6,907 nucleotides of DNA from Candidatus Acidiferrales bacterium (GTDB lineage: Bacteria; Acidobacteriota; Terriglobia; Acidiferrales; UBA7541): the NCBI GenBank assembly GCA_030044295.1, contig JASHWB010000216.1, positions 1 through 6,907 on the forward strand, read 5' to 3'. Below are positions 1 to 5,705 of this stretch, in pieces (position 1 is the stretch's first letter; each line of letters starts with the position of its first letter). The translations under genes and the position numbers were made by a program. The notes beneath the pieces were generated by a model that ran no database searches, was not told the origin of the DNA, and was given only the letters and a program-made list of their open reading frames with translations.

Positions 1-1
1 C

Positions 2-904
2 GGCGACCGTTTCATCCTGCGGCAATTTTCTCCAGTGGTCACCATTGGTGGCGGCGTGGTGATCGATTCCGCCGCGCGCAGACACCGGCGCAGCGATCCT
101 ACGGCGGCAGAATTCCTGCGGACGCTCGAAAGCGGCGACCGACTGGAATCGCTCACGGCCCTGGCGGATGCCTCGCCCCGCGGGCTAACGCTGCAGGAGC
201 TTCTGGCGCGCACGGGTTGGCTGGAGCCGGAAGCTCGCGAGCTGGCGGGAAAACTCGTGTCGGCCAAGCGCCTGCGCATACTGAACGAGCAGCCATTCAT
301 CGTGGCGCCGGAGCAATCCGTACGGGACTCCGCGACCGCGATTCGCGCCGCCGTGGACGAATTTCATCGCGCCAACCCGCTGCTGCCCGGAATCCCCAAG
401 CAGGAATTGCGCGGGCGCGCCGGAAATCCTCGCCCGGAGCTTTTTCAGGCCGCGATGGACGACCTGATCCGCGCCGGCATCGTGAGCAATGCGGGGGACC
501 TGGTGCAGCGCGCCGGACGCTCGATTTCGCTTTCGCCAGAGGAGGCGCGCGCGAAGGATCTGATCGAGCAGGCCTTCGCGCAAGCAGGCCTGGCGGTTCC
601 TAACGTCTCGGCGGTGCTCGAAAAGCTGCCCGTCGAGCCGGTGCGGGCGCGCAAGATCCTGCAGATCCTTCTGCGCGAAAACGTGCTGGTCAAGGTGGCG
701 GAAGACCTGTTTTTTCACCGCGATGCCATCGCCCGGCTGCGCGAGCTGATCGTCGGCTACCGCAAGGAGCGCGGTGACCGGCTGCCGATCACCGCGTTCA
801 AGGACCTAGCCGGGATCAGCCGCAAATACGCGATTCCCCTGCTTGAGTACCTGGACCGCGAACACGTGACCCGCCGCGCGGGCGACGAGCGTGTTATACT
901 GTAG
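2..904 (+). CDS. selB: Selenocysteine-specific elongation factor SelB, C-terminal part (5' end outside window)
   Basis: SelB is the EF-Tu-like GTPase that brings Sec-tRNA(Sec) to UGA codons followed by a SECIS hairpin. The frame is open from base 2, so the visible 300 residues are the C-terminal portion; the GTPase domain lies to the left. The first 20 or so residues carry the end of the last beta-barrel, with the family hallmark ILRQFSPVVTIGGGVVID. The rest is a run of small helical, winged-helix-like units, as expected for the SECIS-binding arm. The last unit has the typical SelB ending FKDLAGISRKYAIPLLEYLD followed by TRRAGDERVIL at the C-terminus. The stop TAG is at 902-904. The first ATG/GTG (GTG at 35) falls inside the barrel motif and is not the real start. 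Its presence implies that the organism makes selenoproteins; selA, selD and selC are not in the window. Identification is by family motif recognition. Confidence 0.93.
   Translation, partial: GDRFILRQFSPVVTIGGGVVIDSAARRHRRSDPTAAEFLRTLESGDRLESLTALADASPRGLTLQELLARTGWLEPEARELAGKLVSAKRLRILNEQPFIVAPEQSVRDSATAIRAAVDEFHRANPLLPGIPKQELRGRAGNPRPELFQAAMDDLIRAGIVSNAGDLVQRAGRSISLSPEEARAKDLIEQAFAQAGLAVPNVSAVLEKLPVEPVRARKILQILLRENVLVKVAEDLFFHRDAIARLRELIVGYRKERGDRLPITAFKDLAGISRKYAIPLLEYLDREHVTRRAGDERVIL
892..900 (+). promoter_or_regulatory. Candidate extended -10 promoter for tatA
   Basis: TGTTATACT matches the extended -10 form TGnTATAAT with one mismatch and lies in the last codons of selB. No convincing -35 hexamer sits 16-18 nt upstream, which fits an extended -10 promoter. 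Transcription would start near 907, giving a leader of about 66 nt before the tatA ATG at 973. This would let tatA be expressed independently of selB. Motif match only. Confidence 0.45.
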
Positions 905-921
905 CCTCTGGGTAGAGATGC

Positions 922-953
922 CGGGAGTGCTCCCGATAGGCGCGCTTCCGCGC
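922..953 (+). promoter_or_regulatory. Two short perfect hairpins in the tatA leader
   Basis: Within the predicted 5' leader there are two consecutive perfect 5-bp stems: 922-926 with 931-935 (loop 927-930) and 940-944 with 949-953 (loop 945-948). The Shine-Dalgarno-like AAAGGTAGG follows at 957-965, 7 nt before the tatA ATG. The stems are GC-rich and could stabilise the leader or keep the ribosome site open. They match no riboswitch I recognise, and short GC stems arise easily in such DNA. Confidence 0.25.
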
Positions 954-972
954 ATGAAAGGTAGGTGTTGTT

Positions 973-1212
973 ATGTGGGATAGCCCAATCCATTTGCTGA
1001 TTGTCGCCATCGTCGTGCTGGTGCTATTCGGCGGGCGAAAGATTCCTGAGGTGATGAAGGGCCTCGGCCAGGGCGTGCGTGAATTCAAGGAAGGCATGCG
1101 CGGCGAACAAAACCCGCCGCAACCCGCTGCCAATCCCGCTCAACAGGCTATACAGCAGGCCCCGCCGGCCGCTCCTCCGGCAGCACCGATCACGGCCGAA
1201 CCCAAAAAGTAA
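973..1212 (+). CDS. tatA: Twin-arginine translocase subunit TatA/TatE family
   Basis: TatA is the small inner-membrane protein that oligomerises to form the transport path for folded Tat substrates, working with TatC (and TatB). The 79-residue product has the whole family layout: a short N-terminus, one transmembrane helix at about residues 5-19 (IHLLIVAIVVLVLFGG), the FGGRKIPE hinge at 19-26, an amphipathic helix to about residue 45 (VMKGLGQGVREFKEGM), and an unstructured Pro/Ala/Gln-rich tail ending in KK. A polar residue, His7, sits early in the helix, where many TatA proteins have Gln or another polar residue. A Shine-Dalgarno-like AAAGGTAGG precedes the ATG. No tatB or tatC is in the window, so a dispersed tat system is likely. 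TatB is less likely, because the FGG hinge and the short low-complexity tail favour TatA/E. Confidence 0.93.
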   Translation: MWDSPIHLLIVAIVVLVLFGGRKIPEVMKGLGQGVREFKEGMRGEQNPPQPAANPAQQAIQQAPPAAPPAAPITAEPKK

Positions 1213-1363
1213 CTCGGGCTCGCAGTAATGCGGCCGGAAATGATCTCGAACGGTCCGGTTCGGCTCTGATCCTGGCGATGTTGTTTGTACTGTTTGTCTG
1301 GGCACCCGGGACGATCGATAAAGTTTGAGCCTTGATGGCGTTTGGCAAAGCAGGTTTCGTGGA

Positions 1364-1394
1364 GCGGCGGCCGAGTGGCCGCCGCTTTCATTTT
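1364..1394 (+). terminator. Intrinsic terminator after tatA
   Basis: A perfect 9-bp stem (1364-1372 with 1377-1385, loop GAGT) made wholly of G-C pairs is followed by TTTCATTTT at 1386-1394. It points rightward and would end tatA transcription, although it lies about 150 nt past the tatA stop. On the minus strand the stem is not followed by a T-run, so it is a weaker candidate for ending the maf operon that converges on it. The rest of the 201-nt gap (1213-1413) holds nothing I can support as a gene. Confidence 0.7.
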
Positions 1395-1413
1395 GGGCCG
1401 GGCGCGAGCGAGT

Positions 1414-2010
1414 TCAGGCGTTCCAGCCAGCTTCACGCAAGAGCGCATACAGCCTCGCTAGCGGCAGCCCCACCACGTTGAAGTGGCAGCCTTCAATACG
1501 CGTCACGTAACGCCCCGCAATTCCCTGCACCGCGTAGCCACCTGCCTTGCCGAACGGTTCGCCGCTCGCTACGTAGCTTTCAATCTCATGGTCCGCAAGC
1601 TTCGCGAACGTGACGCGGGTGATTTCCTCTACGATTTTCTCCCACGCGGCAGGGCGCCTGACGAGTGCGACACCGGTGCGTACCTCATGCGCGCGACCGC
1701 TCAGCAAGCGCAACATGCGCCGCGCGTCTTCTTCCGACTCGGGCTTGCCCAGCATTTCGCCATCAATCACGACCGTGGTGTCCGCGCCAATGTAGATTGT
1801 CGCGACGCCGGATTGCTGAGATCCATTGCCGGCGTTTTCGTCCGCTATGGCTCGCGCTTTTTCGAGAGCCAGCCTTTGTACGTAATCGGAGGGCAGTTCT
1901 CCCTCGCGCGGCGATTCGTCGATGAGCGCGGCGCGCACTTCAAACGGGATTCCTGCGTTGCGCAGGATTTCAGCCCGGCGCGGTGAAGCCGATGCGAGGA
2001 CAAGTCTCAT
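1414..2010 (-). CDS. maf: Maf family nucleotide pyrophosphatase (probable dTTP/UTP type)
   Basis: Maf proteins hydrolyse non-canonical or surplus nucleoside triphosphates to the monophosphate and pyrophosphate, and some affect septum formation. The 198-residue product starts MRLVLASASPRRAEIL, the family N-terminus with the phosphate-binding SASPRR at 7-12. It continues with LPSDYVQRLALEKA (39-52), the catalytic-type Asp77 in IGADTTVVIDG, Lys89 in LGKPES, and EVRTGVAL (109-116). The Gln in GGYAVQGIAG (157-166) is the form I associate with the YhdE dTTP/UTP branch; YceF-like m7GTP enzymes differ there. Length is normal for the family. A longer frame reaches back to 2133, but the ATG at 2010 is chosen because the family begins there, a GAGGAG ribosome site lies about 12 nt upstream, and it forms an ATGA overlap with the stop of the preceding gene. 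That overlap suggests translational coupling. It is the last gene of the operon. Confidence 0.94.
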   Translation of the reverse strand: MRLVLASASPRRAEILRNAGIPFEVRAALIDESPREGELPSDYVQRLALEKARAIADENAGNGSQQSGVATIYIGADTTVVIDGEMLGKPESEEDARRMLRLLSGRAHEVRTGVALVRRPAAWEKIVEEITRVTFAKLADHEIESYVASGEPFGKAGGYAVQGIAGRYVTRIEGCHFNVVGLPLARLYALLREAGWNA

Positions 2011-2807
2011 CGATGCGTTTTGCTCCTCGCTTCCTGGGCAACGTGAACTGCCTTTGCTGATTGCAGCGCCGCTTCGGATTGCGGCTTCGTCCAACCGAAC
2101 AGGCGCGCGAGTTGCATCGGCTGCGCTCCGCATTTTAATTGGGCGAATTTGGCCGCCAGCATGGCGCGCGCTTCTTGCGGCTCGATCTCGAATGCCGCTG
2201 CAGTCTCTTCCGGAAAGGCGCGGCTGGTCAGCTCATATTTTCCGGAGGCCCAGGCGCCCGTTTCCTGCTCGGAGCCGAAATGCGACACGACCAGCAAGCA
2301 TTGCAAGTCGAGAATGGCGCGCTTGAAGCGCACGTTCCCAGCGGTGGTTTCCATCTTGCAGGCGTGACGCAGTTCCAGCGTGGCGAGCGGCCCATGCTCG
2401 GCAAGCGCCTGCCAGACCGCACGCGCGTCGTCATGGATGCGTCCTTGGCGATAGAAGCGCTCGTGATCGTGAGGTGCGACCGCCGCTTCGCGCATGGAAA
2501 GGAAGTACGGCAGATGCGCGAGAGAGATAAACGTCCCTTTGCCGCGAAAATACTTGGCGTAGTGCGCGCGGCGGCGACGCGGCAGTTCGTCCTTCCAGTG
2601 CCAGACCTTCTCGAAATGCTCGTCAAAGACCACGCCATCGTGCGCGTCGCGGCCCGTTACGGCGCAGTAGAGCGAAGGCAGCGGCACATGCGCCACGGGG
2701 AATAACGTGCAGAATCCAGCCGCATCGATGAATTTCACCGCGTCCGCGAGCGTGGCCACTCGACCCGTCCAACGGAATCCGTTATCGGTCTTGAGTTTTC
2801 TAGGCAT
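2007..2807 (-). CDS. AlkZ/YcaQ-related winged-helix protein, function unknown
   Basis: This 266-residue cytoplasmic protein resembles the AlkZ-related proteins (YcaQ/HTH_42 superfamily). Members of the true AlkZ branch are DNA glycosylases that open interstrand crosslinks. Features I associate with the related branch are GFCTLFPVAHVPLPSLYCAV (31-50), VWHWKDELP (68-76) followed by YAKYFRGKGTFISLAHLPYF (83-102), and a winged-helix-like stretch at about 126-175 (ARAVWQALAEHGPLATLELR onward). The QxQ or QxD active-site motif of AlkZ and YcaQ is not seen where I would expect it; GFCTLFPV occupies that place. Glycosylase activity is therefore not supported. The start at 2807 is 22 nt past the mutase stop; a longer frame from 2894 would overlap the mutase and lacks family support. 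There is no clear ribosome site, so translation may depend on reinitiation. The stop overlaps the maf ATG by 4 nt. Family assignment is from memory of motifs. Confidence 0.6.
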   Translation of the reverse strand: MPRKLKTDNGFRWTGRVATLADAVKFIDAAGFCTLFPVAHVPLPSLYCAVTGRDAHDGVVFDEHFEKVWHWKDELPRRRRAHYAKYFRGKGTFISLAHLPYFLSMREAAVAPHDHERFYRQGRIHDDARAVWQALAEHGPLATLELRHACKMETTAGNVRFKRAILDLQCLLVVSHFGSEQETGAWASGKYELTSRAFPEETAAAFEIEPQEARAMLAAKFAQLKCGAQPMQLARLFGWTKPQSEAALQSAKAVHVAQEARSKTHR

Positions 2808-2829
2808 CGGCAGGAGGGCGCAGGCGAGG

Positions 2830-4449
2830 CTAGACGACAACCGATTCTTGGTATTCGCCGAAGGCGCGGCGCATCGCATCGGAGATTTCGCCAACAGTCG
2901 CGTACGCTTCTACGGCGGCGAGGATCGCAGGCATCAGGTTCTCGTCGCCGCGCGCTCGGCGTTCGACTTCTTGGATAGCTACTTGCGCTTTTGCGACGTC
3001 GCGCTTGGCACGCAGCGCATTGAGCCGTGCCACCTGCGTTCGCTCAATTTCAGGATCGATGCGCAGCGTAGGAATGAGCTGCTCGGAATCGGCCTGGAAA
3101 CGGTTCACGCCCACGACCACCTGGTCACCCATCTCGACCGCGCGTTGGTATTGATACGCCGACTTTTGAATTTCCTGCTGAACGTATCCGGTCTCGATGG
3201 CGCGCAACATGCCGCCCATCGCGTCGATTTTCGCGATGTAATCTTTTGCGCCCGATTCAATTTCGTCGGTCATTTTTTCGATCGCGTACGCGCCGCCGAC
3301 AGGATCGACCGTGTTCGCCACGCCCGTTTCTTGTGCGATGATCTGCTGCGTGCGCAGGGCCAGCAGCGCGGCGCGCTCGGTGGGCAGCGCGAGCGCCTCG
3401 TCGAGCGCATTGGCATGCAGCGATTGGCATCCGCCGAGCACTGCGGCGAGGCACTGCACCGCCGTGCGCACAAGATTATTCTCCGCCTGCTGGGCCGTCA
3501 GCGACGAGCCCGCTGACTGCGCGTGAAAGCGCAGCATCATCGAGCGAGGATCGCGCGCGCCGAAGCGCTCGCGCATCGTCCGCGCCCATAATCGCCGCGC
3601 TGCACGGAATTTCGCGATCTGCGCCAGAAACTCGTTATGAGAGTTGAAGAAAAACGACAGCTGCGGCGCGAATTCATCTACTTGCAGGCCCGTAGCGACG
3701 GCAGCTTCGACGTAGGCGATACCGTTCGCGAGCGTGAATGCCACTTCCTGCACGTCCGTCGAGCCCGCTTCGCGGATGTGGTAGCCGGAAATCGAGATGG
3801 CGTTCCAATTGGGCAGCTCGCTGCGGCACCAGGCAAAAATATCCGTAACGATGCGCATCGCCGGGCGCGGCGGATAGATGTACGTGCCGCGCGCGATGTA
3901 TTCTTTCAAAATGTCGTTTTGCACCGTGCCGGAAAGGCGCTTCAGGTCCGCACCCTGCTGCTTCGCCACGGCCACGTACAACGCGAGCAAAATCGACGCC
4001 GTCGCGTTGATCGTCATCGACGTGGAGACGTGGTCGAGCGGGATGCCGTGGAAGAGCAGCTGCATGTCTTCGAGTGAGTCAATGGCCACGCCTACTTTGC
4101 CCACTTCTCCGAGTGCAAGGGGGTAATCGGAATCCATGCCGATTTGCGTGGGCAAGTCGAAGGCGACGGAAAGCCCCGTCTGGCCCTGCGACAGAAGATA
4201 GCGGTAGCGGCGGTTCGATTCCGCGGCGCTGCCGAAGCCGGCGTACTGGCGCATGGTCCACAACCGGCCCCGGTACATGGTGGGATACACACCGCGCGTG
4301 AACGGAAACTCGCCAGGATTGCCCAGATCGCGGTCGGCGTACCATCCCTGGAGGTCCTCGGACGAGATCGCTGGCGGGACGGCGAGGCCGCCGGGCGCAG
4401 CTGGCTTTCTCTCCAACCTCTCAGCAGGTTTTTTGGAAGCTTCAGACAT
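2830..4449 (-). CDS. mcmA1: Methylmalonyl-CoA mutase, large (catalytic) subunit without B12 domain
   Basis: The enzyme interconverts methylmalonyl-CoA and succinyl-CoA with adenosylcobalamin in propionate, odd-chain and branched-chain metabolism. The 539-residue product covers the substrate-binding TIM barrel: GVYPTMYRGRLWTMRQYAGF (53-72), LSVAFDLPTQIGMDSDYP (93-110), GTVQNDILKEYIARGTYIYP (174-193), SISGYHIREAGSTDVQE (219-235), RFHAQSAGSSLTAQQAENNL (307-326) and ANTVDPVGGAY (378-388). With a constant offset of 20, Tyr69, Gln177, Arg187 and His224 line up with Propionibacterium Tyr89, Gln197, Arg207 and His244. Tyr plus Arg marks methylmalonyl-CoA specificity; isobutyryl-CoA mutases carry Phe and Gln. 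The protein stops after the linker (GEYQESVVV), so cobalamin must be supplied by a separate small subunit, which is not in this window. The start at 4449 (MSEASKKP) gives the usual N-terminus; the frame extends to 4512 but that would overlap the preceding gene. Confidence 0.93.
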   Translation of the reverse strand: MSEASKKPAERLERKPAAPGGLAVPPAISSEDLQGWYADRDLGNPGEFPFTRGVYPTMYRGRLWTMRQYAGFGSAAESNRRYRYLLSQGQTGLSVAFDLPTQIGMDSDYPLALGEVGKVGVAIDSLEDMQLLFHGIPLDHVSTSMTINATASILLALYVAVAKQQGADLKRLSGTVQNDILKEYIARGTYIYPPRPAMRIVTDIFAWCRSELPNWNAISISGYHIREAGSTDVQEVAFTLANGIAYVEAAVATGLQVDEFAPQLSFFFNSHNEFLAQIAKFRAARRLWARTMRERFGARDPRSMMLRFHAQSAGSSLTAQQAENNLVRTAVQCLAAVLGGCQSLHANALDEALALPTERAALLALRTQQIIAQETGVANTVDPVGGAYAIEKMTDEIESGAKDYIAKIDAMGGMLRAIETGYVQQEIQKSAYQYQRAVEMGDQVVVGVNRFQADSEQLIPTLRIDPEIERTQVARLNALRAKRDVAKAQVAIQEVERRARGDENLMPAILAAVEAYATVGEISDAMRRAFGEYQESVVV

Positions 4450-4471
4450 GACGAAAGGCGCGGTGAAGCTC

Positions 4472-4729
4472 TCAGCGCACACGCTTAGCACGACGAAACG
4501 AACCGACCGCAAACGCAGCCATCATCAGCGCATAGACCGCTCCAAAAGCCATAAGCCAGTGGGTTGGCCCGTGCTTCCAGCCTCTCCAGACCATGTAGCC
4601 GCCATAACCCGCGAAGACGGCGAAGAGCGCGCCGGTCGTCTCGTGGAAAAGCTGCTTGGTCAGACGCCACCAGACGCGAAGCGTCACGATACACGAGCGC
4701 ACGAACGCCGAGATCATCCGCGCGGACAT
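4472..4729 (-). CDS. Small two-helix inner-membrane protein, unknown function
   Basis: An 85-residue protein that I do not recognise as any named family. It has a basic/aromatic N-terminal segment (residues 10-28, SCIVTLRVWWRLTKQLFHE), a first hydrophobic helix at about 31-48 (TTGALFAVFAGYGGYMVW), a short loop (RGWKHGPTH), a second helix at about 58-77 (WLMAFGAVYALMMAAFAVGS) and a strongly basic tail (FRRAKRVR). The positive tail and N-terminus suggest both ends are cytoplasmic. It is the first gene of the minus-strand operon, ending 22 nt before the mutase start. There is no Shine-Dalgarno upstream of the ATG at 4729; instead a -10-like box sits 6 nt away, suggesting a leaderless message. 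An internal ATG at 4717 is an alternative start. Coding status is supported by the coherent membrane topology and tight spacing, not by a database match. Confidence 0.7.
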   Translation of the reverse strand: MSARMISAFVRSCIVTLRVWWRLTKQLFHETTGALFAVFAGYGGYMVWRGWKHGPTHWLMAFGAVYALMMAAFAVGSFRRAKRVR

Positions 4730-4735
4730 ATTCCG

Positions 4736-4744
4736 ATTCTAGCA
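4736..4744 (-). promoter_or_regulatory. Candidate extended -10 promoter for the mutase operon (leaderless)
   Basis: On the minus strand the sequence reads TGCTAGAAT (4744 down to 4736), an extended -10 box with one mismatch to TGnTATAAT. Only six bases separate it from the ATG at 4729, so transcription would begin at or next to the A of that ATG. No good -35 hexamer is visible at the usual spacing. Motif match only. Confidence 0.4.
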
Positions 4745-4835
4745 CCCCGGGCGCGCCACGGCTGTCTTCGACCCGGTTCGCCAGGCGACCCTGAAAGGCA
4801 GGTAACCTACGCGAAGCGGGTTATGCGAGCCGGGC

Positions 4836-4864
4836 TTGTTTCGTGCTTGCCAGCAATCTAAAAT
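4836..4864 (+). promoter_or_regulatory. Candidate promoter for the Memo operon
   Basis: TTGTTT (4836-4841) and TAAAAT (4859-4864) are separated by exactly 17 nt. The -10 box matches the consensus at 5 of 6 bases and the -35 box at only 3 of 6. Transcription would start near 4871, leaving a leader of about 70 nt before the TTG start at 4941. The -10 box overlaps a perfect inverted repeat, which suggests repression, or activator dependence given the weak -35. Confidence 0.4.
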
Positions 4865-4869
4865 TGCTG
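4851..4869. repeat. Perfect inverted repeat, possible operator
   Basis: CAGCAAT (4851-4857) and ATTGCTG (4863-4869) are perfect reverse complements separated by CTAAA. The 19-bp dyad covers the candidate -10 box of the rightward operon. The arms are A/T-containing and no T-run follows, so it looks more like a dimeric regulator site than a terminator. A second, weaker dyad (TAACC at 4803-4807, GGTTA at 4819-4823) lies about 45 nt to the left in the same divergent intergenic region. Confidence 0.4.
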
Positions 4870-4940
4870 TACGAAGGGCATTCAAGCCAGCCCCAACGGC
4901 AACGAACGGGCCGCTTGGACCACGCGAGCAGGAGGCGCCC

Positions 4941-5282
4941 TTGCAACTCGACGACCGCATGAAACAGCTGCTTCGGGAATTGGGACACGCCATCAACGAC
5001 AGCGTGTCCGATTCGGAGCGCATCGCCGAAGCGATCGCCGGAATTCGTGCGGCTGGCTTTGAAATCGTGCTAAAGCTCGACGCCACGATCGGGCTAGCGC
5101 GGCGGTCATCAGCGGAAGCGGCGCGCATGACGTCGCAAGACCGGCGGTTCCTGGAGTCGCTGCACATCCGCGTCGATGAGGAAGTGCTGGAAGAAGAGGC
5201 TCCGGCGGCAAAGGTCGAAATCACGCCGCAAGACATCAAGTTTCTGAAGTCGCTGAAGATTTCCTTCGATGAAGAACTTTAG
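4941..5282 (+). CDS. Hypothetical protein with duplicated T-x-Q-D-x-x-F-L-x-S-L motif
   Basis: A 113-residue, probably cytoplasmic acidic protein of no family I can name. The N-terminal 60 residues look helical (LDDRMKQLLRELGHAINDSV, then AIAGIRAAGFEIVLKLDATI). The C-terminal half holds two copies of one 20-residue motif: MTSQDRRFLESLHIRVDEE at 63-81 and ITPQDIKFLKSLKISFDEE at 94-112, with period 31. The acidic linker VLEEEAPAAKVE joins them. The chosen start is TTG at 4941, because AGGAGG at 4930-4935 lies 5 nt upstream. The frame also opens from a TTG at 4836, but that TTG falls in the candidate promoter, and the ATG at 4959 is too far from the ribosome site. The stop overlaps the next start by 14 nt. 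The motif may be a peptide-binding or assembly element; this is a guess. Confidence 0.72.
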   Translation: MQLDDRMKQLLRELGHAINDSVSDSERIAEAIAGIRAAGFEIVLKLDATIGLARRSSAEAARMTSQDRRFLESLHIRVDEEVLEEEAPAAKVEITPQDIKFLKSLKISFDEEL

Positions 5283-5673
5283 GATCTTCGCCGCTGGTTT
5301 TGCGCTATCCGCCGCTCTGGCGATTCCCGCCCGCGCTGTGCACGCGCAGCAAGCTGCCATGGCTGCCGCGGAGTCCGCGGTTGAAGCGCCGATCGTGCAC
5401 GTGGTTCACGCCGTGCTGCCGAAGAAAACACCGGCTGGCGACTATTGGCTCAAGGCCAGCGTCATTCACTTCGATTCGCGCCAGATCATCGTCAGCGAGG
5501 CGAATAACGAGCGGATGATTCACACGTTCACGTACGCCTCGGCGCTGCAGCCAAAAATGGAGACGCTCCAGGACAAGGGTGGCTACCAATACGGTGACCA
5601 GGTGAAAATCCTGTATCAGGCAGGCCAGACGGTGGCGCTCGAAATTCACGGCAAGCCGTCGAAGCCGCAGTAG
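5269..5673 (+). CDS. Small exported protein with signal peptide, unknown function
   Basis: A 134-residue protein with a clear Sec-type signal peptide: MKNFR, a hydrophobic core at about 6-20 (IFAAGFALSAALAIP), and a likely cleavage site after VHA at residue 26. There is no lipobox cysteine, so it is probably soluble in the periplasm or outside the cell. The mature part (about 108 residues) has an Ala-rich lead, then a segment that looks like beta-strands (WLKASVIHFDSRQIIVSE at 60-77, QVKILYQAGQTVALEIHG at 111-128). It contains no cysteine and no catalytic motif I recognise. Its ATG lies inside the upstream gene, with a 14-nt overlap in a different frame, so the two are probably translationally coupled. 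The Memo gene starts 32 nt after its stop. Coding status is well supported by the signal peptide and operon position; function is unknown. Confidence 0.75.
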   Translation: MKNFRIFAAGFALSAALAIPARAVHAQQAAMAAAESAVEAPIVHVVHAVLPKKTPAGDYWLKASVIHFDSRQIIVSEANNERMIHTFTYASALQPKMETLQDKGGYQYGDQVKILYQAGQTVALEIHGKPSKPQ

Positions 5674-5705
5674 TTCACAGCGCCAGCCGTCGAAATGCGT
5701 TCCCG

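Noticed and set aside
185..718. Long minus-strand open frame opposite selB
   Set aside because: It is antisense to a clear SelB frame and has shadow-like Arg/Leu/Gln composition with no domain.
954..983. Nine-codon upstream frame beginning at ATG 954 and overlapping the tatA start
   Set aside because: No ribosome site of its own; it ends just inside tatA and contains nothing like a regulatory leader peptide.
1278..1328. Sixteen-codon hydrophobic frame (MLFVLFVWAPGTIDKV) between tatA and the terminator
   Set aside because: It has no ribosome site and is too short to judge. The hydrophobic run is suggestive, but the start is arbitrary in a frame that stays open into tatA.
2707..3516. A 269-codon plus-strand open frame, and another at 3637-4077, opposite the mutase gene
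   Set aside because: They lie antisense to a mutase with full motif conservation, and their Arg/His/Ala-rich composition is typical of the complement of GC-rich coding DNA.
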